Assembly (NCBI GenBank): GCA_001917905.1 | Contig: MNEX01000021.1 | Span: 1-41,817 of the forward strand | Origin: Acidobacteria bacterium 13_1_40CM_65_14 | GTDB lineage: Bacteria > Acidobacteriota > Vicinamibacteria > Vicinamibacterales > CAVVIG01 | DNA: 41,817 nucleotides | Direction: 5' to 3' | Shown here: piece after piece, positions 1-10,478 of the stretch | How positions within the stretch are numbered: position 1 is the stretch's first letter | Layout of the letters: every line of letters starts with the position of its first letter | The notes under the pieces: generated by a model | Database searches by the model: none | Seen by the model: the letters and a program-made list of their open reading frames with translations, nothing else | Told to the model about the DNA's origin: nothing | Position numbers and translations under genes: made by a program

Positions 1-285
1 TTCGAGCTCGACGAGCTCCGACGCGATGACGCTGGGAAAGCGCGGATCGGTGCTGCACGCGGCGACGGCGCACCGCGCGATGACGCGTCCGAGCGGTTCG
101 TTCGCCTCGATGTGGCCGATGCAGCCGCGCAGATCGCCATGGCGATGAATCGTCACGAACGCGCCGCCGGGCTGCGCGAAGACGCCCGTGAGATCGGGCT
201 CGGGCACCGGCTGTCGATGCACCTGCGCGGTCATCGCCTGACGCGCGAGCTGCAGAAGCAAGCGACGATCGGCTTCGCTCGTCAT
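1..285 (-). CDS. amrA: AmmeMemoRadiSam system protein A (AMMECR1 domain), 3' end cut off by window edge
   Basis: The minus strand reads MTSEADRRLLLQLARQAM from an ATG at 285 and stays open for 95 codons to the window edge. The stretch GAFVTIHRHGDLRGCIGHIE (about residues 41-60) is the signature of the AMMECR1 fold, so this is its N-terminal half. In bacteria this domain occurs beside a MEMO1-family protein and a radical SAM enzyme (AmmeMemoRadiSam). The MEMO1 partner is the next gene upstream on the same strand, about 65 bp away, and the radical SAM member would lie beyond the left edge. The biochemical role of the system is not settled. The gene between the two is separated only by a hairpin repeat. 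Identity is confident; function is not. Confidence 0.85.
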   Translation of the reverse strand, partial: MTSEADRRLLLQLARQAMTAQVHRQPVPEPDLTGVFAQPGGAFVTIHRHGDLRGCIGHIEANEPLGRVIARCAVAACSTDPRFPSVIASELVELE

Positions 286-291
286 CGATCA

Positions 292-389
292 AACTCTCCA
301 CCACGGAGGACACGGAGGAAAGGAGGAAAACACTTTTGGGTCTTCAGGATTTCACCTTTGTGTCCCCGTGTCCCCCGTGGTGGAGAGTT
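292..389. repeat. Inverted micro-array, nonamer family A (CCACGGAGG / ACACGGAGG)
   Basis: The left arm (about 292-328) is made of imperfect 9-bp units such as CCACGGAGG and ACACGGAGG. After about 25 bp the right arm (about 355-389) is their inverted complement, TGTCCCCGTGTCCCCCGTGG, so the whole can fold as a long hairpin. It fills the gap between amrB and amrA and supplies the last dozen codons and the stop of amrB. Relatives with the same arms and different spacers occur at 11951-12047, 34272-34361, 36752-36831 and 37926-38016. Confidence 0.9.
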
Positions 390-1215
390 GCGGAAAATTG
401 CCGAGCGCGGCGGCCATGTAGCCCACGACGGCGGATTTGTCGCCGGAGACATCGCCCGAGTCCGCGTAGTTCAGCACCACCGCGTCGCGGGCGCCGAGCG
501 CGTACGCGGCGCGCATGACGGCAACGGTCGGTCCGCCGCCGCACGCGTGATCGGGTTCCGCGTTCAGCGCGTCCTGCAGGCCGTCGGCGTCGAAGCGCGA
601 CACGCAGTCGACGACGACGCGGTCGAGCTCGGCGGCGATCGTCGCGCTGTGGTAGTGCGAGAGATCGGTGCTCGCAATGACGAGTGCGCGCCGGCCGCGC
701 AGGACGCCGGCGAGCGCGTCGCCGAGCGCGCGCGCGGTGTCGGCGGTCTGGTATCCCATCACCAGCGGAACGATCGGGGCGCCGGGCGCGAGATGCTGGA
801 GAAACGGCAACTGCATTTCGAGCGAATGCTCGCGCGCATGCGCCGAAGCGTGTTCCTTCACCGCCGGCGTCGCCTTCAGCAGCGCGGCGGCGCACGGCTC
901 GTCGATCGGGGCGATGCCGAACGGCGTCTCGAATCCGCCGGACGGATACACGGACACGCCGTCGAAGCCGACGAAGTGCGACGGTCCCACGAGGACGGCG
1001 AGGTCGAACTGCCGGCCGCGCAGCAGCCGGTAGGCATGCGCCGCGACGGGTCCGGAGTACATCAGCCCCGCATGCGGCGCGATGAGGGCGACGAGATCGC
1101 CCGCCACGTCCTGCGTCGTGTTCGCCAGGTGACGATCGACCGCCGCCGCGAGTGCGCGCGCGGTACCCGGATACCAGCTGCCTGCGACCGCCGCTTTCCG
1201 GACCTTCGCGGTCAT
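352..1215 (-). CDS. amrB: AmmeMemoRadiSam system protein B (MEMO1 family)
   Basis: The protein begins MTAKVRKAAVAGSWYPG, matching the (R)xxAVAGxFYPG start of the MEMO1 family. It continues with LIAPHAGLMYSGPVAAHAYR, VLVGPSHF, EHSLEMQLPFLQ, ASTDLSHY and DCVSRFDADG, all conserved blocks of that dioxygenase-like fold. About 287 residues is the usual family length. An upstream in-frame ATG at 1236 would overlap the divergent promoter, so the start at 1215 is preferred. The last dozen residues (LSTTGDTGTQR) and the stop codon come from the inverted repeat at 292-389 and are probably not native family sequence. It pairs with amrA downstream. The family has been linked to radical SAM chemistry in prokaryotes, but its substrate is unknown. 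Confidence 0.9.
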   Translation of the reverse strand: MTAKVRKAAVAGSWYPGTARALAAAVDRHLANTTQDVAGDLVALIAPHAGLMYSGPVAAHAYRLLRGRQFDLAVLVGPSHFVGFDGVSVYPSGGFETPFGIAPIDEPCAAALLKATPAVKEHASAHAREHSLEMQLPFLQHLAPGAPIVPLVMGYQTADTARALGDALAGVLRGRRALVIASTDLSHYHSATIAAELDRVVVDCVSRFDADGLQDALNAEPDHACGGGPTVAVMRAAYALGARDAVVLNYADSGDVSGDKSAVVGYMAAALGNFPQLSTTGDTGTQR

Positions 1216-1226
1216 GGGGTTTTCGC

Positions 1227-1236
1227 ATGTTAGCAT
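1227..1236. promoter_or_regulatory. Shared divergent extended -10 between amrB and gatC
   Basis: The plus strand reads TGT-TAGCAT (1228-1236), five bases before the gatC ATG at 1242. The minus strand reads TGC-TAACAT (1235-1227), eleven bases before the amrB ATG at 1215. The near-palindrome ATGTTAGCAT would give each gene an extended -10 from the same bases. No convincing -35 or Shine-Dalgarno is seen for gatC, so a leaderless gatC transcript is inferred. Confidence 0.45.
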
Positions 1237-1241
1237 TCGCT

Positions 1242-1537
1242 ATGGCTGCGGGATTCACGCGCGAACAGGTCGCAGCAATCGCGGCGCTGGCGCATCTCGA
1301 GCTCGACGCCGCGGAGCTGGATCTCTTCGCGCGCCAGCTCGGCGACATCCTGACCGCCGCCGAGGAGGTGCAGCGGGTCGACACGACCGGCGTCCCGCCG
1401 ACTGCGAGCGTTCTCACACGCCATGCGTCGGATCGCCCGGACGAAGTCCGGCCCTGCCTCGATCGCGATGAAGCGCTCGCCAACGCGCCTGATGCGGCAC
1501 TCGACGCCGGCCTGTTCAAGGTGCCGCGAGTCATTGG

Positions 1538-1541
<4 letters not shown>
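1242..1541 (+). CDS. gatC: Asp-tRNA(Asn)/Glu-tRNA(Gln) amidotransferase subunit C
   Basis: This 99-residue protein starts [20 protein letters not shown] and continues [20 protein letters not shown], the typical helical N-terminus of GatC. It ends with the [20 protein letters not shown] block that wraps around GatA. GatC stabilises the GatCAB transamidase that converts misacylated Glu-tRNA(Gln) or Asp-tRNA(Asn). An ATG at 1227 is in frame, but it lies inside the inferred -10, so 1242 was chosen. It overlaps gatA by ATGA, indicating translational coupling. gatB is not in this window. Confidence 0.9.
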
Positions 1542-3037
<1,496 letters not shown>

Positions 3038-4046
3038 AACCCGCGGACTGGGCGGGCTTGAGCGACGACAAGCTGCTCGACGTCCGCATGTGTGACCTCG
3101 GCCTGACGATCGAGGGCACCGACCTCGAGCAGCGGATCGCGCAGCTGAGCGCCGAGCTCGACGCGCGCGGCCTCGTGTTCCGCCCGCACTACTGGCTCGC
3201 GGACGAGTGGTTCACGCCGGACGGCGTGCCCGGCATCGCGATTCCGTTCTATCTCGCGCATCCGCGGCTCGCGCGGCTCGAGCTCGCGCAGATGCTCGAA
3301 GTGGAAGGCGGCGACCCCGAATCGTGTCTGCGCATCCTGCGGCACGAAGCCGGCCACGCGATCGACAACGCCTACAGCCTCCGCCGGCGGCCGAAGCGGC
3401 GGCGGATTTTCGGCAACCCGACGATCGAATATCCCGAGTACTACACGCCGAAGCCGTACAGCAAAAGCTTCGTGCAGCACCTGGATCACTGGTACGCGCA
3501 GAGCCATCCCGACGAAGACTTCGCGGAGACGTTCGCCGTGTGGTTGGACCCGCAGGCGATGTGGCCGACGCGCTACATAGGATGGCCGGCGCAGCGAAAG
3601 CTGGAATACATGGATCGCCTGATGCGCGAGCTGTCGCGCCGGCGCCCGAGCGTGAAGTCGCAGCGCAAGGTCGATCCGCTGCCGCGGCTGAAGAAAACGC
3701 TCGGCGAGCACTACCGGAAGAAGCGCGAGCACTACGGGCTCGATCATCCGGACTTCTACGACAGCGACCTGCGCAACTTGTTCTCGGACTCGCCCGAGTA
3801 CGCGAAGAACCCGACGGCGGCGCGGTTCGTCCGGAAGATCCGGAAAGAAGTGCGAGGCACGGTGGCGAGCTTCACCGACAGCTACCAGTACACGATCGAC
3901 CAGCTGCTCGAGCGGGTCATCGACCGCTGCCGTGAACTGAATCTGCGGTTGGCCGACGGCGAGGAATCCACGAAAATCGATTTCATGGTCTTCCTGACTG
4001 TGCAGACGATGAACTATCTGCACAGCGGACGCCATCGCGTGGCGCT

Positions 4047-4230
4047 GTGACGTTCTGTTCTGGATACGCCCGAGCGCGGCGCCCGCGGCTCGAGCGAGCG
4101 CGAATGCGCGAGCGAGGCGAGTGGGGGTGGGGCCCCCCGAGCACTGGGAAATGTCGCGAGGGCGTCACAGGGCGGGGTCCCCAGCGCGGCAGCCGCGCTG
4201 GGGTGCCCATGTGGGGGTGGGGCCCCACGA
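4047..4230. repeat. GC-rich element with GGGGTGGGGCCCC cores
   Basis: The stretch begins GTGACGTTCTGTTCTGGATACG, overlapping the metallopeptidase stop, and runs through a GCGAGCG-rich arm to GTGGGGGTGGGGCCCCC (about 4119-4135). A second GC-rich hairpin follows (CCAGCGCGGC/GCCGCGCTGG), then GTGGGGGTGGGGCCCCAC (4211-4228). The opening words and the core match copies at 10330-10470 and, inverted, 38472-38542. It occupies the whole gap before the ATP-grasp gene. Confidence 0.8.
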
Positions 4231-4243
4231 GAAACTAAAAACA

Positions 4244-5260
4244 ATGCGTGTGGTCGCGCTCGTTCATCGCCACCTCATTCCGCCCGCCAAGATCGAGGAG
4301 GGCACCGACATCACGGCGGCGCCCTGGCGCACCGAGTACGACGTCATCACGACGCTGACGGCGTTGGGCCACGAGGTCCAGGCGCTCGGCGTCCACGACG
4401 ACCTCGGCGAGATCCGGCGGCTCGTCGAGGAATGGAAGCCGCACATTGCGTTCAACCTGCTCGAAGGCTTCGACGACATCACCATCTTCGACCAGAACGT
4501 CATCTCGTACCTCGAGCTGCTGAAGCTGTCGTATACCGGCTGCAATCCGCGCGGATTGCTGTTGTCGCGCGACAAATCGCTGTCGAAGAAACTGCTCCAC
4601 TACCACCGGATCCCGGTGCCGGAGGCCGAAGTGTTTCGCATCGGCCGCCCGATTCGCCGGCCGAAACGCTTGACGTTCCCGCTCATCGTGAAGTCGCTCA
4701 CGCAGGAGGCGTCGATCGGCATCTCGCAGGCCTCGGTCGTCGACAGCGACGAGAAGCTGAAGGAGCGTGTCACGTTCATTCACGAGAGCATCGGGACCGC
4801 CGCCATCGCCGAGCAGTACATCGAAGGCCGCGAGCTGTACGTCGGCATCCTCGGGAACCAGGCGCTGCAGACGCTGCCCGTGTGGGAGCTGTTCTTCACC
4901 AACATGCCGGAAGGCGCGAAGCGGATTGCGACCGACCGCGTGAAGTGGAGCGTGAAGTATCAGAAGAAGTACGGCATCGACAGCGGCCCGGCCACAGATC
5001 TCCCCGAGGGCAAGGCTGAGGGCATCCAGCATCTCTGCAAGCGCACCTTCCGGGCGCTCGAATTGAGCGGCTACGCGCGCATCGATCTGCGGCTGGACGA
5101 AGCGGGCAACCCCTGGGTCCTCGAAGCGAATCCGAATCCGCAGATTGCGAAGGGCGAGGACTTCGCGGAGTCAGCCGCGAAGATCGGCCTGGCCTACGAT
5201 GCGGTCCTGCAGCGGATCATCAATCTTGGTGTACGGTGGCAGCCGGAGAGCGTCGCGTAA
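4244..5260 (+). CDS. ATP-grasp ligase, D-alanine-D-alanine ligase-like
   Basis: The 338-residue protein starts MRVVALVHRHLIPP. It has the layout of the D-Ala-D-Ala ligase branch of ATP-grasp enzymes: an N-terminal pre-ATP-grasp part with AFNLLEGF, then TGCNPRGLLLSRDKSLSKKL (about 105-124), PLIVKSLTQEASIGIS for nucleotide binding, the EQYIEGRELYVGILG block, and the metal-binding end RIDLRLDEAGNPWVLEANPN. The first ATG after the GC-rich element at 4244 is the natural start; earlier in-frame starts lie inside the repeat. It is unlikely to be the cell-wall Ddl because no mur genes are near. Pairing with the metallopeptidase suggests amide-bond formation on an unknown peptide or amino acid (inference). 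Confidence 0.8.
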   Translation: MRVVALVHRHLIPPAKIEEGTDITAAPWRTEYDVITTLTALGHEVQALGVHDDLGEIRRLVEEWKPHIAFNLLEGFDDITIFDQNVISYLELLKLSYTGCNPRGLLLSRDKSLSKKLLHYHRIPVPEAEVFRIGRPIRRPKRLTFPLIVKSLTQEASIGISQASVVDSDEKLKERVTFIHESIGTAAIAEQYIEGRELYVGILGNQALQTLPVWELFFTNMPEGAKRIATDRVKWSVKYQKKYGIDSGPATDLPEGKAEGIQHLCKRTFRALELSGYARIDLRLDEAGNPWVLEANPNPQIAKGEDFAESAAKIGLAYDAVLQRIINLGVRWQPESVA

Positions 5261-5511
5261 TGAAGCGGCTCATTTCTCGTCTTCCCTGAGGTCGTGGTAC
5301 TGGCGGTGTCGTGCGCGGTGGTGTGGTTTGTCCTCAAACGCCCCGCGGAGCGCGACCATGCGATCGTGCTCGCGCTCGCCTTGGCGATTGGAGCGCTGCC
5401 TTGGATGCACCATAAGTTCCTGGCTCATCGGGGCCGTAATCTGCGCCGCGATCATTGCGGCGGCAGCCGCGGGAGCTACACCGGAACGACCGGCCGCGAT
5501 GCGAGCCTGAC
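5260..5511 (+). pseudogene. Degraded small membrane protein gene (two frameshifts)
   Basis: An ATG at 5260 overlaps the ATP-grasp stop (TAATG). It reads MKRLISRLP and then hits TGA. Removing one base there restores EVVVLAVSCAVVWFVLKRP followed by DHAIVLALALAIGALPWMHH, a two-helix membrane protein. A second one-base shift near 5416 is needed to continue into SSWLIGAVICAAIIAAAAAG and a stop at 5511. Hydrophobic segments in successive frames with intact spacing suggest a recently broken gene. Sequencing errors are an alternative. Confidence 0.45.
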
Positions 5512-5790
5512 AATCGCCCACACGCAGAAGACGAGGAAGGCGAGCGGCAACAGCGGAAGGAGCAGCGCGATAGACATCGCGACCAGCCCGACGGCCAGTC
5601 CGATGATCACGGCGATGAGCACGAAGGGCAGCACGAACAGCGCGACCGCCGCCTTGAACAGCAGCCGCAACAGCAGTAACGGGAGAAACAGCAGCACGAA
5701 GGGAATGGCGAGGAGCGCGAACGGAAGGGCGAGCAGCGCGAACAGGATCCCGAAAGCCAGCCGGAACGGCAACGTCAGAAGTGAAAGCAT
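5476..5790 (-). CDS. Small, extremely hydrophobic membrane protein
   Basis: The 104-residue protein consists almost wholly of leucine, alanine, phenylalanine and valine, with short basic breaks (PFRLAFG, LLRLLFKAA). Three or four membrane helices are likely, for example around residues 10-40, 48-75 and 77-95. No family is recognised. It lies 9 bp downstream of the next small membrane gene and overlaps the broken gene on the opposite strand by 36 bp. The composition and the co-directional neighbours support a real gene, but the low complexity means the exact start is uncertain. Confidence 0.55.
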   Translation of the reverse strand: MLSLLTLPFRLAFGILFALLALPFALLAIPFVLLFLPLLLLRLLFKAAVALFVLPFVLIAVIIGLAVGLVAMSIALLLPLLPLAFLVFCVWAIVRLASRPVVPV

Positions 5791-5799
5791 ACTCAGGAT

Positions 5800-6063
5800 T
5801 TACGTCGGGCCTCCGCGACGAGTTCCGAAGCCTTCGAGCGGATCGGCATGCCCGCGTGGCGCAGTCGGCGGCAGATACGCCATCGGCTGATGGGTCAGGC
5901 GCTCGTCGAGGCTCTTGACGACGGCGGCGGCGCCGCCGGCCGTCTTCTTGGTCTTCGTGAAGCCGACGATCACGCAGAAGCCGATGAAGAGCGCCAGCAC
6001 GAACACGGCGCTGACGGTCAGCCCCTTGACGGCGGCGAGAGCCAGCTGCAGGAACTCGTTCAT
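5800..6063 (-). CDS. Small single-pass membrane protein of unknown function
   Basis: The 87-residue protein begins MNEFLQLALAAVKGLTVSAV and has one clear membrane helix (about residues 14-37, ending CVIVGFTK). A cytoplasmic-looking tail with SLDERLTHQPMAYLPP and a proline/glycine-rich end follows. Its start codon overlaps the stop of the omega-like gene by ATGA, so the two are probably translated together. I do not recognise a family. Confidence 0.6.
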   Translation of the reverse strand: MNEFLQLALAAVKGLTVSAVFVLALFIGFCVIVGFTKTKKTAGGAAAVVKSLDERLTHQPMAYLPPTAPRGHADPLEGFGTRRGGPT

Positions 6064-6317
6064 GAGCCGTCTTCCGGGCGTGCCTTCTTCGGTTCGGGCA
6101 CGTCGTAGTACACCAGCCCGCGGCGGACCTCTTCCATGGCGACGCGCTCGGCCTTCTTCGGCAGATGCTCCGGATCGTCGATGCGGACGCGCGCCCCGCG
6201 CCGCAGCTGCTTGGCGCGAAGCGCCGCTACGTCGACGAACAGGAACCGGCTCTGGATGGGAGGCAGAGGCTCGGGCGGAACGACCGGAGCCTCAGGTGAT
6301 TCGGGAATTTGGGGCAT
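6060..6317 (-). CDS. rpoZ: RNA polymerase omega subunit-like protein
   Basis: The 85-residue product begins MPQIPESPEAPVVPPEPLPP, a proline-rich tail. It then shows SRFLFVDVAALRAKQLRRGA (about 25-44) and RVAMEEVRRGLVYYDVPEP. These resemble the first helix (RFxLVxxAAxRARQLxxGA) and the AxEE(I/V) segment of RpoZ, which stabilises beta-prime assembly. The start is chosen because AAGGA lies seven bases before this ATG on the minus strand; upstream in-frame ATGs lack that. It is coupled to the membrane gene downstream by ATGA. The match is partial and the protein is divergent, so the call is tentative. Confidence 0.6.
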   Translation of the reverse strand: MPQIPESPEAPVVPPEPLPPIQSRFLFVDVAALRAKQLRRGARVRIDDPEHLPKKAERVAMEEVRRGLVYYDVPEPKKARPEDGS

Positions 6318-6440
6318 TATTTCCTTCATCGCGACTAAAAGCCTAACACGCCTCTGAGGAGTCTTCCATCTCATGCCTCGGCGTCGGCGCGGACTTGTCT
6401 TCTCGTTTGATTGACGAGCGCCGCAGGATGGCCAGAAAAA

Positions 6441-6500
6441 CAGAAGGGCGGGAACCCCCTTCAGCCCTTCCCGCCCTTCCAGCCCGCCCGTCCTGCCCGT
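6441..6500. repeat. Nonamer array with a short inverted arm (CTTCCCGCC family)
   Basis: Imperfect 9-bp words CCTTCAGCC, CTTCCCGCC and CTTCCAGCC are preceded by the short inverted word AGAAGGGCGGGA. The array sits between the hsp20 stop and the omega-like gene. A related nonamer array (CCTGTCCCG) is translated within the second ABC transporter gene. Confidence 0.7.
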
Positions 6501-6506
6501 TTATCG

Positions 6507-6896
6507 TTACGCGGCGACGTCGACCTTGATCGACCGCGGCTTGGCTTCCTCACGCAGCGGGAGCCGCACGGTGAGGACGCCGTTCTTGTACTCGGCCGAG
6601 ACCCGGTTCGAGTCGACGGTCTGCGGCAGCGAGAACGAGCGGCTGAACGTCCCGTAGCGCCGCTCGGCGTGGTGGAACTGCTCTTCCTTCACGTCGGTCG
6701 AGACCTTCTTCTCGCCCTTGATCGTCAGCACGAAGTTCTCGATGTTGATGTCGATGTCGTCGCGTGACATATCGGGCAGCTCGGCTTTCAGCACGAGCTC
6801 GTGATCGCCAGTCTGATAAATGTCGACGGGCGGCATCCACGCGTTTGGTGCCGTCAGCCCGAAATCGCGAAACGGATCCCAACGAACGATAGTCAT
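6507..6896 (-). CDS. Hsp20/alpha-crystallin small heat-shock protein
   Basis: The 129-residue protein has MTIVRWDPFRDFG at its start. The alpha-crystallin domain spans about 25-125: PPVDIYQTGDHELVLKAELP, IDINIENFVLTIKGEK, RRYGTFSRSFSLPQTVD and the A-x-x-x-n-GVL signature AEYKNGVLTVRLP. An IxV-type tail (RSIKV) follows. It holds unfolding proteins for refolding by DnaK. A strong GAGGAGG ribosome-binding site precedes the ATG in the 15-bp gap after dnaK, so dnaK-hsp20 looks like one operon. This contrasts with the apparently leaderless dnaK and the other hsp20. Confidence 0.93.
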   Translation of the reverse strand: MTIVRWDPFRDFGLTAPNAWMPPVDIYQTGDHELVLKAELPDMSRDDIDINIENFVLTIKGEKKVSTDVKEEQFHHAERRYGTFSRSFSLPQTVDSNRVSAEYKNGVLTVRLPLREEAKPRSIKVDVAA

Positions 6897-6911
6897 GTTT
6901 CCTCCTCGAAA

Positions 6912-8912
<2,001 letters not shown>

Positions 8913-8970
8913 TTAACCCACAGCTGATCTTGAGGTTAGTCCGACGAGCTGGCGGTTCAGGTCGCCCCTG

Positions 8971-8979
8971 TGCGATTAT
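8971..8979 (+). promoter_or_regulatory. Possible extended -10 directly before the second hsp20
   Basis: TGC-GATTAT ends six bases before the ATG at 8986. No Shine-Dalgarno is present. The hexamer matches TATAAT at four positions, so alone it is weak; it is noted because the same arrangement recurs before other genes here. Confidence 0.35.
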
Positions 8980-8985
8980 TTCGCC

Positions 8986-9444
8986 ATGCGCACTCGCATC
9001 CACGCCGTCGCCCTTCCTTCGGAGATCGGCGATTTTGCCGATGAGGTGCGGCGGGTCTTCCTCGAGTTCGGCCGGGCCTTCGGCGCCGAGTCGCTGGCCG
9101 GCGAGTGCGCCCCGGCGATTGATGTCTACGAAACGGACGACGCGCTCGAAATTGCCGTCGACTTGCCGGGCGTGACCGCCGACGCCGTCCGCATCATGAG
9201 CAAGGGCGACACGATCTTGATCGTGGGCGACAAGGCGCCGCGCCGCGCCGGCCGCGACTCGAGCTTTCATCTGGTCGAGCGGGGATACGGGCGCTTCGCG
9301 CGCGTGGTCCGGCTCGCCCGTGCGTGCGACACCTCAAAGGCGCGCGCCACGCTGGTCGAAGGCGAGCTGCATATCACGCTGCCGAAGATCGCCGACCGTC
9401 GCGGCAAAACGATCACGATCCCGATCGAGATGACGTCCCATTAG
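8986..9444 (+). CDS. Second Hsp20 family protein, divergent from dnaK
   Basis: The 152-residue protein has an N-terminal arm with DEVRRVFLEFGRAFGAESLA. The alpha-crystallin domain covers about 45-145: PAIDVYETDDALEIAVDLPG, DTILIVGDKAPR, ERGYGRFARVVRLARACD, and EGELHITLPKI in the position of the conserved GxLxIxLPK strand. An I-x-I type end (KTITIPIE) follows. It is only distantly similar to the other Hsp20, so the two may form different oligomers. It lies 151 bp from dnaK in the opposite direction. The final His codon and TAG stop are part of the heptamer CATTAGC at 9439. Confidence 0.88.
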   Translation: MRTRIHAVALPSEIGDFADEVRRVFLEFGRAFGAESLAGECAPAIDVYETDDALEIAVDLPGVTADAVRIMSKGDTILIVGDKAPRRAGRDSSFHLVERGYGRFARVVRLARACDTSKARATLVEGELHITLPKIADRRGKTITIPIEMTSH

Positions 9445-9462
9445 CCATCAGCCATTAGCCAT
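9439..9462. repeat. Heptamer array CATTAGC/CATCAGC between hsp20 and ymdB
   Basis: Three 7-bp units (CATTAGC, CATCAGC, CATTAGC) and a partial CAT fill the gap. The first unit carries the hsp20 stop codon, and the array ends three bases before the ymdB ATG. Confidence 0.85.
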
Positions 9463-9465
9463 CCC

Positions 9466-10308
9466 ATGCGCATCCTGTTTGTCGGCGACATCGTCGGGCG
9501 TCCTGGCCGCGATCTGGTGCGACACGGGTTGGCCGCACTCGTCGAGCATCACCAAATCGACTTCGTCGTCGTCAACGCCGAGAACGCCGCCGCGGGCTTT
9601 GGCATCACCCGTGAGATCGGCGATCAGCTCCTCGATCTCGGCGTCGACGTCATGACCTCCGGCAATCACATCTGGGACAAGAAGGAAGCGCTCGATTACA
9701 TCGGCGCCGAGCCGCGACTGCTTCGGCCGCTCAACTATCCCGCCGGCGTGCCGGGCAACGGCAGCTACCTCGCGCGAACCAAGAACGGCGTCAGCGTCGG
9801 CGTCATCAACGCGATGGGCCGCGTGTTCATGTTGAACATCGACGATCCGTTCAGGCGTGTGCTCGAGGAAATCGAGGCGCTGCGGCCGCGGACGCGCGTC
9901 ATCGTGGTCGACTTTCACGCCGAGGCGACGTCGGAGAAAATCGCGATGGGTTGGCACCTCGACGGCAAGGTGACGGCCGTCGTCGGAACGCACACGCACG
10001 TGCAAACCGCGGACGAGCGCATCCTGCCGAAAGGCACGGCGTACCTGACCGACGTCGGCATGACCGGCCCGCACGATTCGATCATCGGCGTGGAGATCGA
10101 GCCGGCGCTCGGAAAGTTTCTCAACGCACTGCCGGCCCGGTTCGAAACGGCGACCGCCAACCCGCGGCTGAACGCCGTGGTCATCGACGCCGACGAACAG
10201 ACCGGCCGCGCGACAGACATCGAGCGTCTGAGCTATAGCGCCGATGAGATCGCAGACCTGGGACGCCTTGTCGCGGATGCGTCTGGCGTTGCTGCGCCCA
10301 AGCGTTAG
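9466..10308 (+). CDS. ymdB: YmdB-family metallophosphoesterase
   Basis: The 280-residue protein matches the TIGR00282/YmdB family, whose characterised members hydrolyse 2',3'-cyclic nucleotides. Metal ligands are visible in MRILFVGDIVGRPGR (D8), VVVNAENAA (E39, N40), TSGNHIWDKKE (N67, H68), VVDFHAEATSEK and VVGTHTHVQTAD. The NYPAGVPGNG block is also characteristic. Length is normal. The start follows directly on the heptamer array, with no Shine-Dalgarno. In Bacillus the gene adjoins rny; here rny is 22 kb away. Confidence 0.92.
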   Translation: MRILFVGDIVGRPGRDLVRHGLAALVEHHQIDFVVVNAENAAAGFGITREIGDQLLDLGVDVMTSGNHIWDKKEALDYIGAEPRLLRPLNYPAGVPGNGSYLARTKNGVSVGVINAMGRVFMLNIDDPFRRVLEEIEALRPRTRVIVVDFHAEATSEKIAMGWHLDGKVTAVVGTHTHVQTADERILPKGTAYLTDVGMTGPHDSIIGVEIEPALGKFLNALPARFETATANPRLNAVVIDADEQTGRATDIERLSYSADEIADLGRLVADASGVAAPKR

Positions 10309-10329
10309 GAGTAGGTCACGCGATTGGCG

Positions 10330-10470
10330 GTGACATCCTGTTCTGGATACGCGCGAGGGCCACGGCGCGAGCGCGTCAGACGTAGAGGGGGCGGTCAGTG
10401 ACGTCCTGTTCTGGATACGCGCGAGCGCCACGGCGCGAGCGCGTCAGGCGTGGGGGTGGGGCCCCACGCG
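10330..10470. repeat. Two tandem copies of the GTGACGTCCTGTTCTGG / GGGGCCCC element
   Basis: Copy one (10330-10397) and copy two (10398-10470) both begin GTGACRTCCTGTTCTGGATA and share a GCGCGAG...GCGCGAGCGCGTCAG block. The second ends in GCGTGGGGGTGGGGCCCCAC, whose core GTGGGGCCCCAC is a perfect palindrome. The copies fill the ymdB-xseA gap up to eight bases before the xseA ATG. The same unit occurs at 4047 and, inverted and translated, at 38472-38542. Confidence 0.9.
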
Positions 10471-10478
10471 GATAAAAG

